From assembly GCF_046557615.1 (NCBI RefSeq), contig NZ_JBKIII010000001.1, forward strand, positions 1,116,001 through 1,180,000: a DNA stretch of 64,000 nucleotides, written 5' to 3'. Below are positions 7,100-14,888 of the stretch, piece after piece. The translations under genes and the position numbers were made by a program. How positions within the stretch are numbered: position 1 is the first letter of the stretch; each line of letters starts with the position of its first letter. A model generated the notes under the pieces. The model saw only the letters and a list, made by a program, of their open reading frames with translations. It had not been told where the DNA came from and made no database searches. Origin of the DNA: Haloferax sp046557615 (GTDB taxonomy: Archaea > Halobacteriota > Halobacteria > Halobacteriales > Haloferacaceae).

Positions 7100-10000
7100 G
7101 TGAGTCGAAACGACGAGTTCGTCCGCGAGGCGCGGGCGTCACTCCGGCAACTGACGAACGGCCTCGTCGAACTCGAACGGGACGGAAGCAATCGCGAACT
7201 CGTAGACGAGTTGTTCCGAACGGCGCACACGCTGAAGGGCAATTGTGGTATGGCTGGACTCGATGGCGCAAGCCAACTGGCTCACGCGCTGGAAGATTTC
7301 TTAAGCGCACTCCGCGATGGCTCACTCTCGCCGAATCCAGACCTAGTAGACGCTGGTCTCGCCGCGGTTGACGATATCGGCACGATGCTTGACGAGTGGA
7401 ACGACCGCACATCCGTCGAAACGACTCCCGAGTCGTCGGTGTCGATGCTTCGGACGGAGATGGAACGGTATCGAGACGAGTCGGCAACGCACACTGGGGC
7501 GGCGGCTTCGACCCCTGAGACGTCCGACCCATCGGCGTCGATGCCGACTGACCCCGAAGACGAATTCGATTCGTCGGTCGTAGACGCGCTCGAATCCGCC
7601 AGCGGGTTCGACGACCTCGAAGGCTTACTGGCCGAGATGGACGACCCCGACGACGACGAAAACGAAGGCGAACCCGCTCGCTGGGGGACATTCGATTCGT
7701 CGTCGGCGAACGACTCGGCGGATGGCTTGGCGGACGACTCGATGCCACCATCGGTGGACAAGATATCGAACTTCGATACTCGGCCAAGCGTGACCGAGGA
7801 CTTCGAGGCCATCAAGAACGACGTCGAACAGGAGGACATCTCTGAACTCGACCAGGAACTCGTCGATGTCGAGTTCGGTGAGTTCGACGACGATGACGAA
7901 CTTTCGATACAAGACCTCATCGAGGGAGACCTCACGGAAGAAGACCCACTAGCCGAAGACGATGGCCAACCAGTCGATGGTCGCGACCGCTCGACTGACG
8001 AGACACAACCATCGAGTTCACCGTCTGAGGACACGTCCACAGCGAGCGACACAATCAGTCCCGAAGACCTCGGATACACTGCCGCAGACACAGCAGAACC
8101 CGCAGACTACGTGTCGTCACCCGATGGTTCTGTGTCCGCCGGGTCGGACCCGACAGACGACACCGCGACTGCCGATGTCGAAGCCGAAAACCCGTTCGAA
8201 GGTGCCGACATCGTCGACCCCGACGAAGTGAGGGCGGACACGGGCGTTTCAGCCGACAGTGGCGCGCCCGTCGCCGACGATTCGGAGGCAGTGAACGCCA
8301 ACGACTTCGACTTCTCTAGCGAACCCGCCCCGCTGGAAGACGAAGGTTCGACGGCGTTTGCAGACGAAGCAGACGAAGACCTAGACATCTCGTTCCCAGA
8401 CGGTGAGACGTTTGGCCCCGGCGGCGACGACGAAGCCGACGCTCCCGAGAACCCGGAAGAACCGGAACTCGACCCCACCGAGGAGGCCTTCGAACTCGAC
8501 GACGACATCGAACTCACCGATGACGTCCCAGACGTGGAGGCGGACGATGCGGAGAGCATTCCAAACTTCTCGGACGAAGAGTTCGGTCTCTCGGATATCG
8601 ACGCGGCGGACGATACGGCACTTGGCCCGGATTTCACCGCCAACGACTCCGAGGATTCAGCGGCGGAATCGACGGACGATGGTCTCTCCGAGCCCGACCT
8701 CCCAGGGATCGAACTTCCAGACATCGACGAAATCACCGGGTCGTCGCTCGATACGGAGTTCGAGGAGACAGACTCGCCGTCCAGCATCTCGTTCCAACGC
8801 GACGAAGACACGATGGCGTTCGAATCGCGGTTCGCCGAGCGGTTCGGAAGCAAAGGCGACGACGACGAGGTGCCACTCGTGCAGGCGGCGGCCGCGACAA
8901 TCGAGGAGAGTTCACTCGACAGCGCGAGATACCAGTCGAGTGGACTCGCAGAGTACCCACTCGAGTTCAACGACTCCCAAGCGACCGACGAGATACAGTC
9001 GCTGACCGTCGATGTCCAGAGTGCGGACACGCTGTTGAACCTCGTCGAAGAACTGTCGTTGATGCAACTGCGCATCAAACAGGGAGACGAAGCGAACCTC
9101 GACGACCAACTCGCAGCGATGGACTCGGTGACGGGCGAACTCCGACGTGCCGTGATGAACCTTCGTCTCATGCCGCTTTCGACCGCCACTGATGGCCTCC
9201 AGCGGGTCGTTCGCGACATCGCTCGTCGCCAGGACAAACAGGTTGCATTCGACGTCTCGGACGAGGGCGTCAACCTCGACCGGAGTATCGTCGAGAAACT
9301 CGGTGACCCGCTGGTCCACCTCGTCCGCAACGCCGTCGACCACGGCATCGAATCACCCGAAGAGCGCGAACAACAGAACAAATCTCCGGAGGGAACTATC
9401 GAACTTCGGGCGTGGCGTGACCGCGAGCGCATCGTCATCGAAGTAACGGACGACGGCCGCGGGATTAGCGCAGAGCGAATCCGACAGCAGGCAATCGACC
9501 ACGGTATCGTCACCAGAGAGAACGCAGAGCAACTCTCGCTCGACGAAGTGTACGACCTGGTCTTCGAACCCGGCTTTTCGACTGCCGAAGAAGTAACCGA
9601 CGTAAGTGGCCGTGGCGTCGGGATGGACGCCGTCAGACGGACGATTAACTCGATCGAAGGAACGGTCCGAATCACGAGCGACCCCGGTTCGGGGACGACC
9701 GTTCGCATTCGTCTGCCCGTCTCGGTCGCCGTCGCGAAGATGCTCTTCGTCGGCGTCGGGTCCGAACAGTACGCGATTCCGGCGAGCATCGTGGACGACG
9801 TCGAACACGTCACGGACGGCGCGCTCACCGACGATGGACTGGTCACCGTCGAGTGGCCCGACCAGACGGTGGACCGCCCCGACAAGATTCCATACCGTCA
9901 CCTCGGCGAGATGCTCGGTGTCGAATCCGACGACGAGAGCGAAGAAATTGCGCCTGCGGACGAGACCGAGGAGGGCCACGACCAGCGTGTACTCGTCCGA

Positions 10001-10171
10001 CTCGACCCGGATACGCGCGAACTCGCATTCCTCTGTGACGAAGTCGACGACGCCCGCGAAGTCGTCGTCAAACCGTACGAGAAACTCCTCGGAAACGTGC
10101 CGGGGATTAGCGGTGCGACGATGAGCGGAGACGGAACGCTGGTGAACATTATCGACGTGACAACAATATGA
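7100..10171 (+). CDS. cheA: Chemotaxis histidine kinase CheA with very long acidic linker
   Basis: The protein has 1023 residues; typical CheA proteins are 650-700. P1 (about 1-105) holds the phospho-accepting His43 ('HTLKGNCGMAG'). Residues about 110-600 form a low-complexity Asp/Glu/Ser-rich stretch with no folded domain I can recognise. P3 starts near 633 ('SADTLLNLVEELSLMQLR'). P4 has the N box near 737 ('HLVRNAVDHGIESPEER'), G1 near 782 ('VTDDGRGIS') and G2 near 837 ('GRGVGMDAVRR'). P5, the CheW-like coupling domain, runs from about 870 to the end. All kinase motifs are intact. The start is a GTG with a strong ribosome binding site. The next gene overlaps by 4 nt. Confidence 0.95.
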   Translation: MSRNDEFVREARASLRQLTNGLVELERDGSNRELVDELFRTAHTLKGNCGMAGLDGASQLAHALEDFLSALRDGSLSPNPDLVDAGLAAVDDIGTMLDEWNDRTSVETTPESSVSMLRTEMERYRDESATHTGAAASTPETSDPSASMPTDPEDEFDSSVVDALESASGFDDLEGLLAEMDDPDDDENEGEPARWGTFDSSSANDSADGLADDSMPPSVDKISNFDTRPSVTEDFEAIKNDVEQEDISELDQELVDVEFGEFDDDDELSIQDLIEGDLTEEDPLAEDDGQPVDGRDRSTDETQPSSSPSEDTSTASDTISPEDLGYTAADTAEPADYVSSPDGSVSAGSDPTDDTATADVEAENPFEGADIVDPDEVRADTGVSADSGAPVADDSEAVNANDFDFSSEPAPLEDEGSTAFADEADEDLDISFPDGETFGPGGDDEADAPENPEEPELDPTEEAFELDDDIELTDDVPDVEADDAESIPNFSDEEFGLSDIDAADDTALGPDFTANDSEDSAAESTDDGLSEPDLPGIELPDIDEITGSSLDTEFEETDSPSSISFQRDEDTMAFESRFAERFGSKGDDDEVPLVQAAAATIEESSLDSARYQSSGLAEYPLEFNDSQATDEIQSLTVDVQSADTLLNLVEELSLMQLRIKQGDEANLDDQLAAMDSVTGELRRAVMNLRLMPLSTATDGLQRVVRDIARRQDKQVAFDVSDEGVNLDRSIVEKLGDPLVHLVRNAVDHGIESPEEREQQNKSPEGTIELRAWRDRERIVIEVTDDGRGISAERIRQQAIDHGIVTRENAEQLSLDEVYDLVFEPGFSTAEEVTDVSGRGVGMDAVRRTINSIEGTVRITSDPGSGTTVRIRLPVSVAVAKMLFVGVGSEQYAIPASIVDDVEHVTDGALTDDGLVTVEWPDQTVDRPDKIPYRHLGEMLGVESDDESEEIAPADETEEGHDQRVLVRLDPDTRELAFLCDEVDDAREVVVKPYEKLLGNVPGISGATMSGDGTLVNIIDVTTI

Positions 10172-10821
10172 CCAAAATGGACCAAACAACCGACAAACAG
10201 CATCGAATCGACATCGAAAAGCTCGGTGTGTTGAACTACCTCGGCGAGTTGGGCGTCACTGGCGTCGAATCTCGACTCGGGAAATTGGCTGGCAAGCAGA
10301 CCGCAGTTCAGTCTGATGTCGTCAAAAGTGGGTACGTCGACGAATCGAGCGTCGAAGTCGCGTTCCCCGCCGAGAAGCGACTCGGTGTGAACGTCGGACT
10401 CAACGGCGTTCCGCACGGGTGTATGCTCGTGTTGTTCCCGCCGGTGAGTGCGAAGCGTGCCGTGAAGATGATGCTCGCAGACACGAACGAGGACATCACG
10501 AACGTATCTAACGACATGATGGTCAGCTCCATCGTCGAACTTGGCGGCATCGTTGCGAACGGCTTTCTCGACGCACTCGCAGACACGTTCGACCAACACA
10601 TCGCCACGTGGCCGCCGGTCACACAGAACAACGACCTCGACCACATCATCGAACAGGCCATCACCGACGAAACCGACCAAGGCCTCTATCTCGAAACCAC
10701 GTTCCACATCACGAGTCACGGCATCGAAGTGGAACTGTACATGTTCCCACAAAACGAAATCTTCGTCGAGATTCTGAACAGAATCGACATGGAATCTATC
10801 GCGGGTGTGGGACGGCGATGA
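10168..10821 (+). CDS. CheC-family protein, phosphatase motif degenerate
   Basis: The protein has 217 residues from an ATG that overlaps the cheA stop (ATGA). It is a CheC/CheX-type protein: 'EKLGVLNYLGELGVTGVESRLGKLAG' is the usual N-terminal helix pair and 'SAKRAVKMMLADT' the strand-helix before the active helix. CheC phosphatases use a Glu and an Asn three residues later. Here the site reads Glu124-Leu-Gly-Gly127, so the Asn is replaced by Gly and CheY-phosphatase activity is doubtful. It could serve as a CheD partner or scaffold. A second ATG at 10177 is possible. Next gene overlaps by 4 nt. Confidence 0.8.
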   Translation: MTKMDQTTDKQHRIDIEKLGVLNYLGELGVTGVESRLGKLAGKQTAVQSDVVKSGYVDESSVEVAFPAEKRLGVNVGLNGVPHGCMLVLFPPVSAKRAVKMMLADTNEDITNVSNDMMVSSIVELGGIVANGFLDALADTFDQHIATWPPVTQNNDLDHIIEQAITDETDQGLYLETTFHITSHGIEVELYMFPQNEIFVEILNRIDMESIAGVGRR

Positions 10822-12116
10822 AATTAAACGTCAACGCACTGGGGACGTTCTACGAGATGGCTCGTGAGGGTGCCGGTCTCGCCGCCGCTCGGTTGAACTC
10901 AATGTCTGAGTTAGAGAGCCGTGTTCGGGTGACGCGACTCCACTTTACTCATCGCTCGAAGGTGCGAGACGAACTCGACGACGGTGGTGAGAAAGTCGGG
11001 ATTCGGGTGACGCTGAACGGCGGACTCGCCGGAACGTCGCTCCTGTTGTTCGACCGCGAGAGTGCGATGCCAGTCGTCAAAGAACTCATCGACGACGTCG
11101 ACGAGAAACCGACCAACGAACTGGCGACGAGTGCCGTCATCGAACTGTGCCACATCATGAACAGCGGCTTTGTCGATGGGTGGGCCGACGTGCTGCAAGC
11201 AGAAATCGACGTCGCCGCACCGGAGTACGTCATCGGCGAGACGGCTTCCGAATTCATCGACGAAGATGAGTTCGAAAATATGCACGAAGAGCTGGCACTG
11301 CTGTTTCAGAGCCAAATCGAGACGAGCGGGACCGAGTTCGGGTTCGAACACTACCTCATTCCCGAACACGAGTCGATTGCTCGTCTGTTCGAGACGCAAG
11401 CCGCAGACGACGGTATCGAGTACGAGAAACTGACCGGATTCGACCAGATGGCCCAACATGGTGCCGCGCGTGTCGCAGACAACCTCACTCGGATGACGGG
11501 AATCGAGATGGGCGTCGATATCCGACGCATCAACTTCATCTCGCTCGATGCGATTCCGGAGACGGTTCCGAACGAACCGCTCGTCAGCGTCGCGTTCAGT
11601 TTCAGTGGGACACTCGGCGGCTATCTCCTCTTCTTGTTCGACCCCGAGTCGGCGAACAAACTCGTCGATGCGACGGTCGGTGACTCCCCTGGCGGTGGCT
11701 TCGGGGCGTTCGAACAGGACGCAATCAAAGAGTTGAGTAACGTCATGACGAGCGGCCTGCTCGACGGGTGGGCGAACATGCTCGATGCGACAATCGACCA
11801 CTCGACACCCGCCTACACCCACGACATGGGAGCGGCCGTCGTGGACCCGCTCATCGTCGGCCTCAGCGAGTTTCAGGAGTTTGCGTTCGTCTTCGATACC
11901 CGCATCCACGCACTCGACACTGAGTTCGACGTAGACATCTACGCCATCCCAGACGAGAACGACCTCGAAGCAGCACTGGAAACCCTCGATGCGAAACGCA
12001 TCGACGAGTCGCTCGAACACGACGTCGAGGACACGGAGTTCCACCCCGAGGAATTCGACGAAGACCTCATCAAAGAGATTGCAGCGGGGACGTTCGAGGA
12101 GGTCGATGACCTATGA
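10818..12116 (+). CDS. cheC: CheC, double-unit CheY-P phosphatase family protein
   Basis: The protein has 432 residues made of two CheC units (about 1-200 and 205-432), each opening with 'MA..GA..AA..L..M'. The start ATG overlaps the previous stop (ATGA). The first unit has Glu109-Leu-Cys-His112 where the catalytic Glu-x-x-Asn should be, so the Asn is lost. The second keeps it (Glu305-Leu-Ser-Asn308). It is therefore likely to have a single working phosphatase site, plus a CheD-binding role known for CheC in Bacillus and Thermotoga. The C-terminal 40 residues are acidic. cheD follows with a 4-nt overlap, the classic CheC-CheD pairing. Confidence 0.88.
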   Translation: MKLNVNALGTFYEMAREGAGLAAARLNSMSELESRVRVTRLHFTHRSKVRDELDDGGEKVGIRVTLNGGLAGTSLLLFDRESAMPVVKELIDDVDEKPTNELATSAVIELCHIMNSGFVDGWADVLQAEIDVAAPEYVIGETASEFIDEDEFENMHEELALLFQSQIETSGTEFGFEHYLIPEHESIARLFETQAADDGIEYEKLTGFDQMAQHGAARVADNLTRMTGIEMGVDIRRINFISLDAIPETVPNEPLVSVAFSFSGTLGGYLLFLFDPESANKLVDATVGDSPGGGFGAFEQDAIKELSNVMTSGLLDGWANMLDATIDHSTPAYTHDMGAAVVDPLIVGLSEFQEFAFVFDTRIHALDTEFDVDIYAIPDENDLEAALETLDAKRIDESLEHDVEDTEFHPEEFDEDLIKEIAAGTFEEVDDL

Positions 12117-12631
12117 AAACGTTCGACTCCAATCCAGTGGAAGAAGAACAGACGCGCGAGCGACACCTCGTCGGCGTCTCGGGCTACCACGTCACCGACG
12201 ACGGTGAAACGCTCGTCGCCTACGGTCTCGGCGCGTGCGTTGCGATTGTCCTCTGGGATACCGAGAGTGGCGTCGGCGCACTCGCCCACACGCTCTTGCC
12301 ACGACAGGACAAGGGCCTCGGCGCGTCGCCCGGAAAGTACGTCGATGCGGCCATTCAGACGATGCTCAGAGAGATGGTCGAAGCCGGTGCTGGATACTCG
12401 TCTATCGAGGCACGACTCGTCGGCGGCGCGGATATCTTCGAACTCAAAGCACTCGGAAAGGGCATCGGCGAAAAGAACCTCGCAGTCGCCCGCGAGGAAC
12501 TGGCACGACTCGACGTGCCCATCGTTGCGGAGGCGACTGGTGGCGACCACGGACGAACCGTCGAGTTCGACACCGAGACGGGGACGCTCGAAATCTCGAC
12601 GGCACACACCGACGAGACCGAACTGTTGTAA
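12113..12631 (+). CDS. cheD: CheD, chemoreceptor glutamine deamidase family
   Basis: The protein has 172 residues; family signatures 'YGLGACVAIVLWD', 'GALAHTLLP', 'PGKYVDAAIQTML', 'ARLVGGADIFE' and 'GEKNLAVAREEL' are all present. The catalytic pair is Cys42 and His59. In Thermotoga CheD the third catalytic residue is a Thr six residues before the Cys (Thr21/Cys27); here that position is Ala36, so deamidation may be weak or use another residue (Thr33 is close). CheD converts receptor Gln to Glu and in archaea also links to the motor adaptor. It is the last gene of the operon; a T-run follows at 12635-12640. Confidence 0.93.
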   Translation: MKTFDSNPVEEEQTRERHLVGVSGYHVTDDGETLVAYGLGACVAIVLWDTESGVGALAHTLLPRQDKGLGASPGKYVDAAIQTMLREMVEAGAGYSSIEARLVGGADIFELKALGKGIGEKNLAVAREELARLDVPIVAEATGGDHGRTVEFDTETGTLEISTAHTDETELL

Positions 12632-12634
12632 CTG

Positions 12635-12640
12635 TTTTTT
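12635..12640 (+). terminator. T-tract after the che operon
   Basis: Six T residues follow the cheD stop codon directly. Archaeal RNA polymerase terminates at such U-tracts without a hairpin. The next gene is on the opposite strand. Confidence 0.45.
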
Positions 12641-12680
12641 CAGACGAAAGTCGCCGTACCGCGGGTGTGATTCCCTCGGA

Positions 12681-13157
12681 TTACGCCTGTGGGACGAACG
12701 TGAATTCGAAGGGAGTACCGTGGTTCAGGTTGTCAGTGACGGGACAGCGTGCTTCGGTCGCTTCGAGCCACGCTTCGATAGTTTCGTCGTCTGCATCGAC
12801 GTCGGCGATGACCTCCACACGGACGACTTCGTAGCCAGCGCGGGAGTCGCCGCTCATCCCCATGAACTTCGCCGGGTTGAGGTCGCCTTCGATGTTGATT
12901 TCGAGGCCGTTTACCTCGAGGCCCATCTCACGGGCGACGAAGTGACCAGTGATGTTCAGACAGCCGGTCAGTGCGCCGAGGAGGTATTCGAGGGGATTCG
13001 GCCCTTCGTCGGTCCCGCCGAAGTTCTCGGGTTCGTCGATGACGAACTCGAAGTTTCGGGTGGAGACGCGCGTCCGCATGGGTGATTCGGCCGTCGCGGA
13101 GACGGAGTACGTTGCGAGTTTAGCGCGGCCTTCTCGAGGTTGGTCTTCAGCGGACAT
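12681..13157 (-). CDS. OsmC family protein (thiol peroxidase-like)
   Basis: The protein has 158 residues from the ATG at 13157; a longer in-frame start at 13199 adds 14 unlikely residues. OsmC features are clear: 'GPNPLEYLLGALTGCLNITGHFVAREMG' with the first active-site Cys, and 'EARCPVTDNLNHGTPFEF' with the second. Classic OsmC/Ohr proteins reduce organic hydroperoxides with these two cysteines. The gene is convergent with cheD, so it is not part of the che operon. Substrate and reductant cannot be read from the sequence. Confidence 0.9.
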   Translation of the reverse strand: MSAEDQPREGRAKLATYSVSATAESPMRTRVSTRNFEFVIDEPENFGGTDEGPNPLEYLLGALTGCLNITGHFVAREMGLEVNGLEINIEGDLNPAKFMGMSGDSRAGYEVVRVEVIADVDADDETIEAWLEATEARCPVTDNLNHGTPFEFTFVPQA

Positions 13158-13286
13158 GGGTGTACAGACGTGACTGAGAGAGTTAATTCCAAATGACAAC
13201 TCTCATGCCATGAGAATCGCCGTTCGTGGCTCGAAGACCGGTATTTGAGGTGCGAGACAAGACGTTCCGTACTGGGCAAAAACGCA

Positions 13287-13850
13287 CTACCGCTGCGCGG
13301 GTTCGTCGTCAGTTTCGGCGAGCGCACCAGACAATCCCCACTCTTCGGCACGCGACTGAGCTTCCTCGCGTGCTTCGCGTTGAATGGCTTCGATGGCCTC
13401 GGCATCCGCGAGGAATGCTTCGACTGCGCTCTGGTCGCGTCCGTCGTCGCGGCGGGATTCGGGCGCTAACTCGCGGGTTCGGTCTGCGAGTGCGTCATCA
13501 CCGGCGAGTACGCGAGCAGGCTCACCGGGTGGAATCTGAAACTCTGTGGTTTCGTGTGCCTCGGCCAAGTCGTCGCCAGCGACTTCGTGGACCGAAACAC
13601 GGTGTGGGCCGGTGACGGCGAAGCCATCCAGCCCATTGCGCCCACCGACGTGCTGTTCGGTGTCGTAGGCGAGGACAGGAATCCCACCTTCGAAGGTGAC
13701 GACACCGCGGGTTTCCGAACCCAACAGGAGTGCGTCCTGCGGCTCGAATATGACGTACCCCGTCAACTCCTCGTCGAGGACGCGTTCGAGTGCCTCGCCG
13801 GGTGTATCGACGACGCGCGAGCGAAGGAGTGCGCCTTGCGGGATTCTCAT
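13287..13850 (-). CDS. Conserved haloarchaeal protein of unknown function, paired with MinD
   Basis: The protein has 187 residues, no cysteine, no membrane helix. Residues 1-115 look like a compact alpha/beta domain ('GEALERVLDEELTGYVIFEPQDALLL', 'GVVTFEGGIPVLAYDTEQHVGG'); residues 130-187 are a charged, probably helical or coiled-coil tail rich in Glu, Ala and Arg. The start ATG overlaps the stop of the MinD-type gene by 4 nt, so the two are translationally coupled. In Haloferax volcanii, from memory, the gene next to minD2 (HVO_0596) has been linked to cell shape; this looks like its counterpart. The sequence itself gives no biochemical function. Confidence 0.75.
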   Translation of the reverse strand: MRIPQGALLRSRVVDTPGEALERVLDEELTGYVIFEPQDALLLGSETRGVVTFEGGIPVLAYDTEQHVGGRNGLDGFAVTGPHRVSVHEVAGDDLAEAHETTEFQIPPGEPARVLAGDDALADRTRELAPESRRDDGRDQSAVEAFLADAEAIEAIQREAREEAQSRAEEWGLSGALAETDDEPAQR

Positions 13851-14620
13851 ATCCGGTCCGGAATGACGGCGCTTTGGAAGCGGTCGGCGATATCGTCGCC
13901 GTCCCCGTCTCGAACGTCCAACTTCGCGGCGGCCTCGTAGAAGGCGTCCGCAGCAGGGTCGTCCGGTGCGTGCGCGAGCAGTGGTTTTCCTGCACGACGG
14001 GCCGCACGAACTTCGTCGCTCTCGGGGATGGATGCGAGAAGCGGGCCGCCGAAGTACCGACTCGCGTGGTCGGCGATACGCTCGACATCTTCGTCGGGAC
14101 GAACGCGGTTGAACACGACGCCCGCCGTTTCGGTGCCGTAGGAGTGGGCGTACTCCTGGACCTTCAGACCATCAGAGAGCGACGGAACGGTGGGTTGGAG
14201 GACGACGACAATGCGGTCGGCGAGGACGATAGGAAGGACCGCACTCTTCGACCCGAGTGCGGCAGGAGAATCGAGAAGCAACACGTCGGTGTCGGTTGCG
14301 AGTTCGGCGACGACGTCACGGAGGCGTTCGGGGTCGGCTTCTTCGAACGCCGCGAGACTCGTCCCACAGGGAACGACCGACATTCCGAATCGGTCGTAGA
14401 CGGCGTCTTCGACCGCAACGTCGCGGTCTTCGATAAGCAGGTCGTGGAGCGTGACGTCGGCATCGTCGAGTCCGGCGTGAAAGAGCAGGTTCGCCATTCC
14501 AGTGTCCGCGTCGATGACGGTCACGTCGTACGTCTCGGCGAGCGCCATCCCGAGTGCGAGCGTACTCGTTGTCTTGCCCGTCCCGCCTTTTCCACTGGCG
14601 ACGGCGAACGCCTCTACCAT
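13847..14620 (-). CDS. minD2: MinD/ParA-family ATPase, probably MinD2
   Basis: The protein has 257 residues. The deviant Walker A motif 'GKGGTGKTT' with signature lysine (near residue 11) starts the protein, 'VTVIDADTGMANLLFHAGL' is the A' box and 'DVLLLDSPA' the Walker B. There is no C-terminal amphipathic membrane-targeting helix of the bacterial MinD type; the end is acidic. Archaeal MinD homologues position polar structures rather than oscillate with MinE. By neighbourhood (adjacent to the cobalamin cluster, coupled to the 187-residue protein) this corresponds to Haloferax MinD2, reported to affect cell shape and motility. Here it also sits 1.2 kb from a complete che operon. Confidence 0.85.
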   Translation of the reverse strand: MVEAFAVASGKGGTGKTTSTLALGMALAETYDVTVIDADTGMANLLFHAGLDDADVTLHDLLIEDRDVAVEDAVYDRFGMSVVPCGTSLAAFEEADPERLRDVVAELATDTDVLLLDSPAALGSKSAVLPIVLADRIVVVLQPTVPSLSDGLKVQEYAHSYGTETAGVVFNRVRPDEDVERIADHASRYFGGPLLASIPESDEVRAARRAGKPLLAHAPDDPAADAFYEAAAKLDVRDGDGDDIADRFQSAVIPDRI

Positions 14621-14737
14621 GCCACTTTCTCCCCAGTGTCATTTCATAAGTGTTCGGAAGCGTACGGCCCACCGGCTAAATCGTAGGATGACGACAAGTC
14701 ATACATAATCGGCCGTTGTGTGAACAATCGTCCAGCC

Positions 14738-14845
14738 ATGATTGAGATTGCCATACAATCGATTCAGTTTATCCTCGAAGAGCCCACAGTTGGCGCATAT
14801 GCGACACTCATGGCAATCGCAGTCATCGTCTATCTGAACCGGTAG
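14738..14845 (+). CDS. Possible 35-residue membrane microprotein
   Basis: An ATG-started frame encodes an acidic amphipathic start ('MIEIAIQSIQFILEEPTVG') followed by a hydrophobic helix ('AYATLMAIAVIVYLNR') ending in Arg and stop. The layout of short head, one membrane helix and a basic end is typical of small membrane proteins. It occupies most of the gap between minD2 and cobA, both transcribed from the other strand. No homologue is known to me; it could be chance. Confidence 0.35.
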   Translation: MIEIAIQSIQFILEEPTVGAYATLMAIAVIVYLNR

Positions 14846-14888
14846 CTTACGCGGGCACCCGCCAGTATTCGTTTATCGGCGAACGAAC

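Noticed and set aside
8107..9885. A 592-residue open frame on the minus strand opposite cheA
   Set aside because: Its translation is almost only Ser, Arg, Thr and Pro repeats that mirror the acidic codons of cheA; cheA has all its catalytic motifs, so this is an antisense artefact of high GC.
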